From assembly GCA_905210415.1 (NCBI GenBank), contig CAJLWM010000078.1, positions 1-6,852 of the forward strand: DNA of 6,852 nucleotides, in the 5' to 3' direction. The stretch comes from an uncultured Prevotellaceae bacterium. Its GTDB lineage: Bacteria > Bacteroidota > Bacteroidia > Bacteroidales > Muribaculaceae. The notes beneath the pieces were generated by a model that was not told where the DNA came from, searched no databases, and saw nothing but the letters and a program-made list of their open reading frames with translations. Within the stretch, counting starts at the first letter, position 1; each line of letters begins with the position of its first letter. This document shows positions 1 to 6,720 of this stretch, piece after piece. Made by a program: the position numbers and the translations under genes.

Positions 1-52
1 AACGACCCCGAGATTACAAATCACGTGCTCTGGCCAACTGAGCTAAAGAGGC
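1..52 (-). tRNA. tRNA-Thr (anticodon UGU), partial, 3' part beyond window
   Basis: Read on the minus strand from 52 downward, the sequence begins GCCTCTTTAGCTCAGTTGG, a typical acceptor strand, U8 and D arm. The D stem GCTC/GAGC follows, then an anticodon arm CGTGA-TTTGTAA-TCTCG. The loop places TGT at positions 34-36 (window 18-16), which reads ACA threonine codons. The anticodon stem has one T-T mismatch in the middle. The variable region starts before the window edge, and the T arm and acceptor 3' strand are missing only because the window ends. The 5' end lies 10 nt after the SRP RNA on the same strand, so the two are probably made as one transcript. Confidence 0.93.
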
Positions 53-62
53 ATTCTCGAAA

Positions 63-159
63 GGGTAAGCTATCTACATCGCGCCGCTACAACCTGCTAC
101 CCTTGCTTCGGTCAAGACCTGGGGGAGTTGACAAGGAGCTGGCCGTATAGGACTTACCC
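63..159 (-). ncRNA. ffs: Small signal recognition particle RNA (4.5S-type)
   Basis: This is the RNA core of the signal recognition particle. It binds the Ffh protein and helps target membrane and secreted proteins to FtsY and the Sec translocon. On the minus strand the ends GGGTAAG (159-153) and CTTACCC (69-63) are perfectly complementary and close one long hairpin of about 97 nt. The apical part contains CTCCCCCAGG followed by GAAGCAAGGGTAGCAGG. This keeps the Ffh-binding symmetric loop, 5' CAGG opposite 3' AGCA (121-118 and 107-104), and the CCC/GGG stem below it. The tip departs from the classic GGAA tetraloop. The length fits the bacterial small SRP class without an Alu domain. A matching promoter lies directly upstream, with its predicted start at the G of 159. 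The call rests on motif and fold, not on a covariance-model search. Confidence 0.9.
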
Positions 160-164
160 GACTG

Positions 165-195
165 CAAAGGTAGACATTTTTTCTGAACTGGCAAA
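165..195 (-). promoter_or_regulatory. Bacteroidota-type promoter for SRP RNA and tRNA-Thr
   Basis: On the minus strand a -33 element TTTG (195-192) is followed by a 19-nt spacer and a -7 element TACCTTTG (172-165). This is a full match to the TTTG-N19-TAnnTTTG consensus of the Bacteroidota primary sigma factor. Transcription would start about 6 nt downstream, at 159, which is exactly where the closing stem of the SRP RNA begins. It is the best-formed promoter in the window, as expected for a highly expressed stable RNA. Confidence 0.88.
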
Positions 196-353
196 ATTTC
201 CCGCACTTTTTTCAGCGCGCCACTGCCTCAGCCACCCATCACAGCACACTACGCGTCACATTTTCAAACATTTGCCAACACGAAAAAATTTTAAAAAAAA
301 TTTATATTTTTCATATTGAGCCACCACATACCCTTTATGTGCTGATTTTTTCG
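196..353. other. Divergent intergenic region with A/T-rich tract; no gene seen
   Basis: This stretch separates the minus-strand SRP RNA promoter from the plus-strand cvpA-suf promoter. I see no credible coding region: the short reading frames here start inside the SRP RNA or run antisense into cvpA and show no protein character. Positions 283-317 are almost pure A/T in alternating A and T runs, which could bend DNA or act as an UP-like element for the plus-strand promoter. That role is inference. No recognisable operator for an Fe-S regulator was found. Confidence 0.5.
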
Positions 354-361
354 TAATTTTG
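341..361 (+). promoter_or_regulatory. Probable promoter of the cvpA-sufBCDS operon
   Basis: TAATTTTG at 354-361 matches the Bacteroidota -7 consensus TAnnTTTG. There is no clear TTTG about 19-21 nt upstream; instead a GCTGA followed by six T (341-351) precedes the box. A very similar arrangement (GCTGA, T run, TATATTTG) lies before the lipoprotein gene at 6093-6112. The predicted start of transcription is near 367. It is the only promoter match I find ahead of the suf genes. Confidence 0.6.
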
Positions 362-386
362 TATGTTTTATAGCGAACAAACGAAA

Positions 387-977
387 ATGACATTTGTTGA
401 TACAATAACTGTACTACTTTTTGTGGCAAGCATAGCATTTGGATATATGCGAGGACTGGTGAAACAAGTGACCTCGCTGATAGGCTATGTGCTTGGCATA
501 ATAGCTTGTAATGCCTTTGGCGACGTTGCCACCGAAGTGCTCACCACCGTGATGCCAAGTTCGGTCCACTGGCCATTGCCAAGCATCACCACACATGCTG
601 TGGCAGTGATAGCGATGTTTCTGCTCATCTCGCTCTCGGTGAGAGTGGCCGGCATCTTCATCAAGAACACCATAGGCATGCTGCATCTGGGTATCGTTGA
701 CCGTCTGGGCGGCGCAGCGCTGTGTATGTTTAAATATTTCTTCATATTCAGCATACTGCTCAACCTGTGGTTTCTCATCAATCCGCATAGCGACACCTTC
801 ACCACCGAGCACATGCTTGGTAACAAGCCTTTTGTTGCCACCATCAACCTTGCTCCGCGCGTGCTTGGACAAGAGACTATGCCAGGCGACTCTATTGAGG
901 CTGCCCGCGAGAACCACCTTCAGCTCGTAGACGACGATGGCGAAGAAGACCAAAGCGACAACAAATCGCTGATATAA
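387..977 (+). CDS. cvpA: CvpA family inner-membrane protein
   Basis: A 196-residue membrane protein of the CvpA (colicin V production) family. The family is known for effects on colicin V export and envelope stress or bile tolerance, but its biochemical role is unsettled. Four hydrophobic segments are visible at about residues 5-20, 28-44, 67-92 and 108-131. The family hallmarks are an early GYMRGLVKQ turn after TM1 (19-27) and a DRLGG motif (105-109) before TM4. The C-terminus from about residue 165 is hydrophilic and strongly acidic. An in-frame ATG exists 24 nt upstream at 363, but it falls immediately after the -7 promoter box and before the likely transcription start, so I choose 387 (MTFVDTITV). 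The gene is 55 nt ahead of sufB in the same direction, with no promoter between, suggesting co-transcription. Confidence 0.85.
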   Translation: MTFVDTITVLLFVASIAFGYMRGLVKQVTSLIGYVLGIIACNAFGDVATEVLTTVMPSSVHWPLPSITTHAVAVIAMFLLISLSVRVAGIFIKNTIGMLHLGIVDRLGGAALCMFKYFFIFSILLNLWFLINPHSDTFTTEHMLGNKPFVATINLAPRVLGQETMPGDSIEAARENHLQLVDDDGEEDQSDNKSLI

Positions 978-1032
978 ACAATCGGCGACTCACTTTTTTA
1001 AGAAAAAACTACTGAAGAAAAAGAGTTTATTT

Positions 1033-2469
1033 ATGGACAACAAAAATATAATCAACGAAGCGGCTAACGAAGAATACAAATACGGATTCGTGACCGATGT
1101 GGAAACCCACGTTATCCCAAAGGGAATCAACGAAGACGTGGTGCGATATATCTCGGCCTACCGCAACGAGCCTGAATGGCTGCTCGAATTCCGCTTGAAA
1201 GCCTTTCGCCACTGGCTGACGCTGAAAATGCCTAAGTGGGCACACCTCAACATTCCAGAGATCGACTATCAAGCGATAAGCTACTTTGCCGCTCCTAAGA
1301 CCAAAACCGACGATAAGAAGGAGATTGACCCGGAAATCAAAAAGACTTTCGACAAACTGGGCATTCCCCTCGAAGAACAGATGCGCCTCAGCGGCATGGC
1401 CGTAGACGCCGTGATGGACGCCGTGGGCGTAAAGACCATGTATCGCGAGCGACTTGCCGAACTGGGCATCATCTTCTGCTCATTCAGCGAAGCGGTGAAA
1501 GACTACCCCGACCTTGTGCGCAAGTATCTTGGCAAGGTGGTGCCTTATACCGACAATTTCTTCGCGGCACTCAATTCGGCAGTGTTTAGCGACGGCTCGT
1601 TTGTATACATCCCTAAGGGCGTGCGTTGCCCAATGGAGCTATCTACATATTTCCGCATCAACGCCAGCGGCACCGGTCAGTTTGAGCGCACTCTCATCGT
1701 GGCCGACGACGACGCCTACGTGTCGTATCTCGAAGGCTGCACCGCGCCAATGCGCGACGAGAACCAGCTTCACGCCGCCATCGTGGAAATCATAGTGGAA
1801 GACCACGCCGAAGTGAAATATTCTACCGTACAAAACTGGTATCCGGGCGACAAAGACGGTCGTGGCGGCATCTACAACTTCGTGACGAAGCGCGGACTCT
1901 GCCGCGGCGACTTCTCGAAGCTATCGTGGACACAGGTGGAAACCGGTAGCGCCATCACTTGGAAATATCCAAGCTGCGTGCTCAAGGGCGACAACTCGAT
2001 AGGCGAATTCTACTCTGTGGCACTCACACGCAACTATCAGCAAGCCGACACCGGCACCAAGATGATACACTTGGGCAAGAACACCCGCAGCACCATCGTG
2101 TCGAAGGGCATCTCGGCCGGACACAGCCAAAACAGCTATCGCGGACAGGTGAAAGTGGTGCCATCGGCAAGCAACTGCCGCAACTACACCCAGTGCGACA
2201 GCCTGCTGCTCGGCTCGAAGTGCGGAGCGCACACATTCCCATACATCGACTGCCAAAACTCCACATCGATTGTGGAGCACGAAGCCACCACATCGAAGAT
2301 CAACGAAGAGCAAATATTCTACTGCAACCAACGCGGCATCAGCACCGAAGACGCAGTGGGACTGATTGTGAACGGCTACGCCAAAGAAGTAATGGCAAAA
2401 TTGCCTATGGAATTTGCCGTAGAAGCGCAGAAGTTGCTCTCTGTGTCGCTCGAAGGCAGCGTGGGATAA
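1033..2469 (+). CDS. sufB: Fe-S cluster assembly scaffold protein SufB
   Basis: SufB is the core scaffold subunit of the cytosolic SufBC2D complex. It accepts persulfide sulfur and hosts the nascent Fe-S cluster with SufD. The 478-residue product is slightly shorter than E. coli SufB (495). It has the N-terminal YKYGF motif (about 16-20) and the long beta-helix core with [17 protein letters not shown] (Cys236, the probable equivalent of E. coli Cys254). The C-terminal stretch has [20 protein letters not shown], then [10 protein letters not shown] and FYCNQRGIS. Counting from the C-terminus, Cys388 corresponds to E. coli Cys405 and Glu417 to Glu434, the residues implicated in cluster formation at the SufB-SufD interface. 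The end LEGSVG is typical of the family. The ATG at 1033 follows a purine-rich GAAGAAAAAGAG. It is the first gene of the sufBCDS block; sufC starts 72 nt later. Confidence 0.97.
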   Translation: MDNKNIINEAANEEYKYGFVTDVETHVIPKGINEDVVRYISAYRNEPEWLLEFRLKAFRHWLTLKMPKWAHLNIPEIDYQAISYFAAPKTKTDDKKEIDPEIKKTFDKLGIPLEEQMRLSGMAVDAVMDAVGVKTMYRERLAELGIIFCSFSEAVKDYPDLVRKYLGKVVPYTDNFFAALNSAVFSDGSFVYIPKGVRCPMELSTYFRINASGTGQFERTLIVADDDAYVSYLEGCTAPMRDENQLHAAIVEIIVEDHAEVKYSTVQNWYPGDKDGRGGIYNFVTKRGLCRGDFSKLSWTQVETGSAITWKYPSCVLKGDNSIGEFYSVALTRNYQQADTGTKMIHLGKNTRSTIVSKGISAGHSQNSYRGQVKVVPSASNCRNYTQCDSLLLGSKCGAHTFPYIDCQNSTSIVEHEATTSKINEEQIFYCNQRGISTEDAVGLIVNGYAKEVMAKLPMEFAVEAQKLLSVSLEGSVG

Positions 2470-2541
2470 CACCCACTCAGACTCAACGCCACTTTTTCAA
2501 AAAAACAGAATAATCACACATACAATACAACTACAGACGAT

Positions 2542-3300
2542 ATGTTAGTAATAAATAATCTTCACGCCAACATCGAAGGCAAGGAAATATTGAAAGGCAT
2601 CAACCTCACCGTGCGCCCTGGCGAAGTGCACGCCATCATGGGTCCTAACGGTTCGGGCAAAAGCACCCTCTCAAGCGTGCTTGCCGGCAACCCAGCGTTC
2701 ACCGTCACCGGTGGCACCGTAGAATTCTACGGCAAAGACCTTTTGGCACTGTCGCCAGAAGACCGCTCGCACGAGGGCCTTTTCCTCAGTTTCCAATATC
2801 CTGTGGAAATTCCGGGCGTGTCGATGGTCAACTTTATGCACGCAGCCATCAACGCCAAACGCAAATATCAAGGCCTTGAACCAATCTCGGCAAGCGAGTT
2901 TCTGAAGCTCAAGCGCGAGAAAAGCGCATTGGTGGAGCTTGACAACAAGCTCGCCTCTCGCTCGGTGAACGAAGGCTTCTCGGGCGGCGAAAAGAAGCGC
3001 AACGAGATCTACCAAATGGCTATGCTTGAGCCACGCCTCTCAATCCTCGACGAAACCGATAGCGGTCTCGACATCGACGCACTACGCATCGTGGCTGGCG
3101 GCGTAAACAAGCTCAAGAGCGAAAACAACGCCACTATCGTTATCACACACTACCAACGTCTGCTCGACTATATCAAGCCTGACTTCGTGCACGTGCTCTA
3201 CAAGGGCCGCATCGTGATGTCGGCTGGTCCGGAACTGGCTCTCGAACTCGAAGAAAAGGGCTACGACTGGATTAAGCAGCAAGTCGACGGAAAAGAATAA
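2542..3300 (+). CDS. sufC: Fe-S cluster assembly ATPase SufC
   Basis: SufC is the soluble ABC-type ATPase of the SufBC2D scaffold. ATP-driven SufC dimerisation changes the shape of the SufB-SufD pair during cluster assembly; it is not a transporter. The 252-residue product has Walker A GPNGSGKST (34-42), a Q-loop region around SFQYP, and the signature FSGGEKKRNE (146-155). Walker B is LSILDETDSGLD (166-177), with the SufC-type ending DSGLDIDAL, and the H-loop His is at 203 (VITHYQR). It has no membrane segments. The length matches E. coli SufC (248) closely. It starts at 2542, 72 nt after sufB, and ends 32 nt before sufD, the tightest spacing in the operon. Confidence 0.98.
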   Translation: MLVINNLHANIEGKEILKGINLTVRPGEVHAIMGPNGSGKSTLSSVLAGNPAFTVTGGTVEFYGKDLLALSPEDRSHEGLFLSFQYPVEIPGVSMVNFMHAAINAKRKYQGLEPISASEFLKLKREKSALVELDNKLASRSVNEGFSGGEKKRNEIYQMAMLEPRLSILDETDSGLDIDALRIVAGGVNKLKSENNATIVITHYQRLLDYIKPDFVHVLYKGRIVMSAGPELALELEEKGYDWIKQQVDGKE

Positions 3301-3332
3301 GAGACGACAAACAACACACCACAAAAAACGTT

Positions 3333-4694
3333 ATGACATCATTAAAACAATATATCGACCTCTACAACACCAACCGCGAAGCCATTGAGAAAAATGCTCC
3401 TGCGGCTATGAATGCCCTGCGCGCGCAAGCACTCAAGGCGCTCGACGGCGCTCACCTGCCACGTCGTGGCGAGGAGAACTTCGAGGTCACCGACGTGGAC
3501 CAAATGTTTGCGCCCGACTATGGCGTAAACATCAACCGCGTAAACCTCACAGCCGACCCTTCGGAGGCATTCCGCTGCGATGTGCCGAACATGAGCACTT
3601 GGATGTTTTTCTTCTACAACGACGTGTTTCACGCATCACGAAAATCGCCATCGCTGCCCGAAAGCGTGGTGGTGGAGCCATTCTCGGTGGCGCAACACAA
3701 TCACCCCGAATTGCTCGCCAAGCACCTCGGCTCGGTAGCCCCTATGCAAAACGCCTCGGTGGCGCTCAACACCCTGCTCGCGCAAGAGGGATTGCTCGTG
3801 TATATTCCTAAGGGCGTGGTGCTCGACCGACCAATACAGTTGGTGAACATCATGAATGCCGGCGGACCAATTATGGCCATACGCCGCTTGCTCATCGTGG
3901 TGGGCGAACAGGCTCAAGCCACTATGCTGGTGTGCGACCACACCCAGAACAAGCAGCACCAATTCCTCAACAATCAAGTGGTGGAAATCGTGGCAGAACC
4001 AGGCGCACGATTCGACTATTACGACATCGAGGAATCTACACTCAACACCCGCCGATACAACCAGCACTTCGTGAAGCAAACCGAAAACTCCGACGTGCTC
4101 ATCAACACCATCACCCTCACCAACGGCATCACCCGCAACGACATAGTGGTGAATGTTGACGGCGAAGGCGCTGAGACTCACGTCTACGGCATGGCTATAG
4201 AGGGCAACGACCAACAAATCGACAACTATACATTCATCGGACACAACAAGCCTCATTGCAATAGCAACGAATTGTTTAAATACGTTCTCGACGACAACGC
4301 CGTGGGCGGATTCACCGGCAGAATACTTGTGGCTGAAGGCTCTGAAAAAGTGGAGGCTTACCAAGCCAACCGCAACATCGTGGCTTCTGACACCGCAAAA
4401 ATCCACACCAAGCCGCAACTCGAAATCTATTGCGACGACGTGAAGTGTAGCCACGGCACAGCCATCGGACAACTCAACCACGACGCGATATTCTATATGC
4501 AGCAACGCGGCATTCCTTTGGACCAAGCACGCACCCTGCTGATGCAAGCATTTATGAGCGACGTGATTGACAAGGTGCGCGTGGAATCGCTACGCAACCG
4601 CCTGCAGCACTTGGTGGAAAAGCGTTTCTGCGGACAACTCAACCACTGCTCCGACTGCATGAGCGCTTGCCGCGAATCTGTGGAGAAAAAATAA
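3333..4694 (+). CDS. sufD: Fe-S cluster assembly protein SufD with Cys-rich C-terminal tail
   Basis: SufD is the SufB paralogue that completes the SufBC2D scaffold and is linked to iron acquisition and cluster formation. The 453-residue product has the SufB/SufD beta-helix core and the C-terminal family region VKCSHGTAIGQLNHDAIFYMQ. In it His374 (in CSHG) aligns with E. coli SufD His360, judged by position before the FY-QRGI block. SufB's catalytic Cys/Glu pair is not kept as such, as expected for SufD. It is about 30 residues longer than E. coli SufD (423). Part of the excess is a C-terminal tail with Cys433, Cys439, Cys442 and Cys446 (C-x5-C-x2-C-x3-C), plus His438. This tail could bind metal or be redox-active, or may simply be a lineage trait. 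sufC is 32 nt upstream and sufS 87 nt downstream. Confidence 0.95.
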   Translation: MTSLKQYIDLYNTNREAIEKNAPAAMNALRAQALKALDGAHLPRRGEENFEVTDVDQMFAPDYGVNINRVNLTADPSEAFRCDVPNMSTWMFFFYNDVFHASRKSPSLPESVVVEPFSVAQHNHPELLAKHLGSVAPMQNASVALNTLLAQEGLLVYIPKGVVLDRPIQLVNIMNAGGPIMAIRRLLIVVGEQAQATMLVCDHTQNKQHQFLNNQVVEIVAEPGARFDYYDIEESTLNTRRYNQHFVKQTENSDVLINTITLTNGITRNDIVVNVDGEGAETHVYGMAIEGNDQQIDNYTFIGHNKPHCNSNELFKYVLDDNAVGGFTGRILVAEGSEKVEAYQANRNIVASDTAKIHTKPQLEIYCDDVKCSHGTAIGQLNHDAIFYMQQRGIPLDQARTLLMQAFMSDVIDKVRVESLRNRLQHLVEKRFCGQLNHCSDCMSACRESVEKK

Positions 4695-4698
4695 TCTG

Positions 4699-4710
4699 GC
4701 GCGCAAGCGC
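4699..4710 (+). other. Small GC hairpin with GNRA loop in the sufD-sufS gap
   Basis: Just after the sufD stop codon, GCGC-GCAA-GCGC can fold into a 4-bp GC stem with a GCAA tetraloop. No T run follows (the next bases are a C/T-mixed stretch), so this is not a convincing terminator. It could stabilise the 3' end of a processed upstream mRNA segment or be chance. The rest of the 87-nt gap is A/C-rich and ends in GTTTTTTTAGAAC before the sufS start; no promoter box is seen. Confidence 0.3.
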
Positions 4711-4781
4711 ACTCTATCTACCTCTCTCCCTCAACTACTAAAACAGACACTACAAACTAAGTTTTTTTAGAACATTTTGAT

Positions 4782-6011
4782 ATGGCAGAAGCATTAGATA
4801 TAGCTAAAATTCGTGAAGACTTCCCAATCCTGTCGCGCACCGTGGCAGGCCGCCCTCTCATCTACCTCGACAACGCAGCCACCTCACAAGTGCCTCGATG
4901 CGTGGTAGAAGGCATCGAGCAGATGTATTACACCACCAAGGCAAACGTGCACCGTGGCGTGCATACCCTCTCGCAAGAGGCCACCGACCTGGTGGAAGCC
5001 ACCCGCGAAAAGGTGCGCGAATACATCAACGCCGAATCTATTGAGGAGGTGATCTTCACCCGCGGAACCACCGAGGCAATCAACTTGGTGGCAAGCAGCT
5101 ATGGCGACCGCTTCTGCAATGGCGACGAGATAATCCTCACCACCATGGAGCACCACGCCAACATAGTGCCTTGGCAACTGCTCCAGCGCAACAAGCGCCT
5201 GAGAATATCGGTGGTGCCAATGAATGCCGCCGGCGAGCTCGACATCAACGCCTATGAAGACATGTTCAGCGACGACACCCGCTTTGTGAGCATCGCCCAC
5301 GTGAGCAACGTGCTCGGCACCATCAATCCTGTGAAGCAAATGATTGAGATTGCCCACCGACACAATGTGCCAGTGCTGATCGACGGCGCCCAAGCCATTC
5401 CTCACATGAAGGTTGACGTGCGCTACCTCAACGCCGACTTCTATGCATTCTCGGCTCATAAGATGTACGGACCATCGGGCGTAGGCGTACTCTACGGCAA
5501 GAAGCACTTGCTTGAGAAGATGCCTCCATATCAAGGCGGTGGCGAGATGATTGGCACCGTATCGTTCGACAAAACCACTTTTGCCGCCCTGCCATTTAAG
5601 TTTGAGGCCGGCACACCCGACTTTGTAGACATAGCCGCTTTCAGCCGCGCCATCGACTATATCAAGGCTCTTGGCATTGAGAATATTGCCGCTCACGAGC
5701 AGACTCTGCTTAAAGCTGCCACCGAGGGATTGATGCAAATACCCGACATTCGCATCTTCGGCACTGCCGAGCATAAGGATTCGGTGCTATCATTTCTCGT
5801 AGGCGACGTGAGCAGTTACGATATAGGCATCCTGCTCGACAAACTCGGTGTGGCTGTGCGCACTGGCCACCACTGCGCCCAACCGCTTATGCATCGCCTG
5901 GGCATTGAGGGCACAGTGCGAGCATCGTTTGCCGTATACAACACGCTCGAAGAAGTGGAGCAATTTGTTGCCGCCACAGCCCGCGTGGCAAAGATGTTCA
6001 CCCACAAATAG
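4782..6011 (+). CDS. sufS: Cysteine desulfurase SufS (class V aminotransferase fold, PLP-dependent)
   Basis: SufS converts L-cysteine to L-alanine and holds the released sulfur as a persulfide for the SufBCD scaffold. The 409-residue product has DNAATSQVP (30-38), NVHRGVHTLS (55-64), TRGTTEA (93-99) and TMEHHANIVPWQ, with PLP-stacking His124. It also has LIDGAQAIPH with Asp201 and Gln204, and FSAHKMYGPSG with the PLP Schiff-base Lys227. The catalytic persulfide Cys365 lies in RTGHHCAQPLMHR and the substrate-binding Arg380 in TVRASFAVYN. Each residue is one position later than in E. coli SufS (Lys226, Cys364, Arg379), and the length is nearly identical (406). The RTGHHCAQP form is the SufS/group II type rather than IscS. 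It is the last gene of the operon. No SufE or SufU gene follows in this window, so its sulfur acceptor must be encoded elsewhere. Confidence 0.98.
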   Translation: MAEALDIAKIREDFPILSRTVAGRPLIYLDNAATSQVPRCVVEGIEQMYYTTKANVHRGVHTLSQEATDLVEATREKVREYINAESIEEVIFTRGTTEAINLVASSYGDRFCNGDEIILTTMEHHANIVPWQLLQRNKRLRISVVPMNAAGELDINAYEDMFSDDTRFVSIAHVSNVLGTINPVKQMIEIAHRHNVPVLIDGAQAIPHMKVDVRYLNADFYAFSAHKMYGPSGVGVLYGKKHLLEKMPPYQGGGEMIGTVSFDKTTFAALPFKFEAGTPDFVDIAAFSRAIDYIKALGIENIAAHEQTLLKAATEGLMQIPDIRIFGTAEHKDSVLSFLVGDVSSYDIGILLDKLGVAVRTGHHCAQPLMHRLGIEGTVRASFAVYNTLEEVEQFVAATARVAKMFTHK

Positions 6012-6016
6012 CACGG

Positions 6017-6037
6017 TGGGTGAGCGCCACTCACCCA
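6017..6037 (+). terminator. Probable terminator hairpin after sufS
   Basis: TGGGTGAG (6017-6024) pairs perfectly with CTCACCCA (6030-6037) around a 5-nt loop CGCCA, starting 6 nt after the sufS stop. T runs come only later (6055-6059 and 6065-6070), so this is not a textbook intrinsic terminator. Its position between an operon end and a new promoter still makes termination the likeliest role. The left arm can alternatively pair with TCACCCAC at 5998-6005. Confidence 0.6.
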
Positions 6038-6092
6038 AGCGACGCCCCAGCGAATTTTTCTTGATTTTTTAATACCTCGAAGAACATTATCT

Positions 6093-6112
6093 GCTGATTT
6101 TTTTTATATTTG
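6093..6112 (+). promoter_or_regulatory. Probable promoter of the lipoprotein gene
   Basis: TATATTTG at 6105-6112 fits the Bacteroidota -7 consensus TAnnTTTG. A clear -33 TTTG is missing; GCTGA followed by a T run (6093-6104) sits upstream, as in the cvpA promoter. Transcription would start near 6118, giving a leader of about 110 nt that contains the left arm of the inverted repeat at 6159-6184. Confidence 0.6.
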
Positions 6113-6158
6113 TGCCGTAAAAACTCACTTTAGTCATTAGGGTTTGGAAGAATTTCGG

Positions 6159-6184
6159 ATTTACGGTCTATTGACCGATTTGGG
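6159..6184 (+). repeat. Left arm of imperfect 26-bp inverted repeat
   Basis: This 26-bp arm matches the reverse complement of 6721-6746 at 23 of 26 positions. The inner 13 bp (TGACCGATTTGGG, 6172-6184) and the outer 7 bp (ATTTACG) are identical. The three mismatches lie at arm positions 8, 9 and 13. The arm lies in the leader, downstream of the promoter and 46 nt before the start codon. It also holds its own small palindrome CGGTC-TATT-GACCG (6164-6168, 6173-6177). Homology stops abruptly on both sides. Confidence 0.85.
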
Positions 6185-6230
6185 TTTAACAAAGGCATAA
6201 ACAACACAGGTTCAACTTTAATAAATTATT

Positions 6231-6704
6231 ATGAAAACTAAGAGAATTCTTCTGTCGCTGATTGGCGCTTTTGTTGCCGTTATAGCACTTTCTTGTTGCT
6301 CCGACGACAATGATTTCGACAGAAAATTCATCAAAGGCAGTTGGGAAGAGGCTGCAGAAAAGACATCTGAGTATTCTCTCGTCTATGACTTCCAAACTCC
6401 TGAAAACACCGAGTCGTGGGGCGACCTCAACGTCTACAAAGTATATAGCGACGGAAGCATCCACGACAATACCGCTTTCAGTTGGCATATTTATTCTGAG
6501 CCAGGCAAGCCAAAAGAAATGACTCTGGCTTTAAGCCCAAAAGATAAGGCCGACGATGACGACGCATGGCTATATACCGAGCATTTCGACATTGTGAAAC
6601 TCACTGCCAAAGAGATGTGGCTAAAGAACACGAAAGCTAACGGAAACTCATCGCAACTGAGCCACAAAGCCACAATAAAACTCACTCGCTATACCGCAAA
6701 ATAA
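6231..6704 (+). CDS. Small secreted lipoprotein, possibly lipocalin-like
   Basis: A 157-residue predicted lipoprotein. Residues 1-21 form a type II signal peptide: MKTKR, then the hydrophobic stretch ILLSLIGAFVAVIAL, then a lipobox around LSCC. Cys22 or Cys23 would be acylated. The next residues, SDDND, are acidic, resembling the Bacteroidota lipoprotein export signal that sends proteins to the outer face of the outer membrane. The mature part of about 135 residues is rich in alternating polar/hydrophobic strands (GSWEEA, YSLVYDF, FSWHIY, MTLALS). It ends with FDIVKLTAKEMWLKN, a pattern common in small Bacteroidales lipocalin-like domains, suggesting a beta-barrel or beta-sandwich. Ligand and function are unknown. 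The ATG at 6231 follows an A/T-rich AATAAATTATT and is the only start that gives a whole signal peptide. It stands alone between its own promoter and the window end, flanked by the 26-bp inverted repeat. Confidence 0.8.
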   Translation: MKTKRILLSLIGAFVAVIALSCCSDDNDFDRKFIKGSWEEAAEKTSEYSLVYDFQTPENTESWGDLNVYKVYSDGSIHDNTAFSWHIYSEPGKPKEMTLALSPKDKADDDDAWLYTEHFDIVKLTAKEMWLKNTKANGNSSQLSHKATIKLTRYTAK

Positions 6705-6720
6705 CCAACCCACATATAAT

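Noticed and set aside
128..319. Short plus-strand reading frame of 63 codons at the left edge
   Set aside because: It starts inside the SRP RNA on the opposite strand and runs through promoter DNA. Its composition does not look like a protein.
363..386. Upstream in-frame ATG as the start of cvpA (204 residues)
   Set aside because: It lies 2 nt after the -7 promoter box and before the expected transcription start. The ATG at 387 gives a normal CvpA N-terminus.
991..1009. T-run/A-run as a terminator between cvpA and sufB
   Set aside because: The stem would be only A-U pairs with a 3-nt loop and no following T run, which is too weak to support termination.
3636..4547. Long minus-strand reading frame of 303 codons opposite sufD
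   Set aside because: It is a shadow of sufD codon use: the translation is His/Val-rich without any family pattern, and there is no promoter or start context.
4884..5774. Long minus-strand reading frame of 296 codons opposite sufS
   Set aside because: Same reason: it is wholly inside a gene with every catalytic motif intact, and its product has no recognisable domain.
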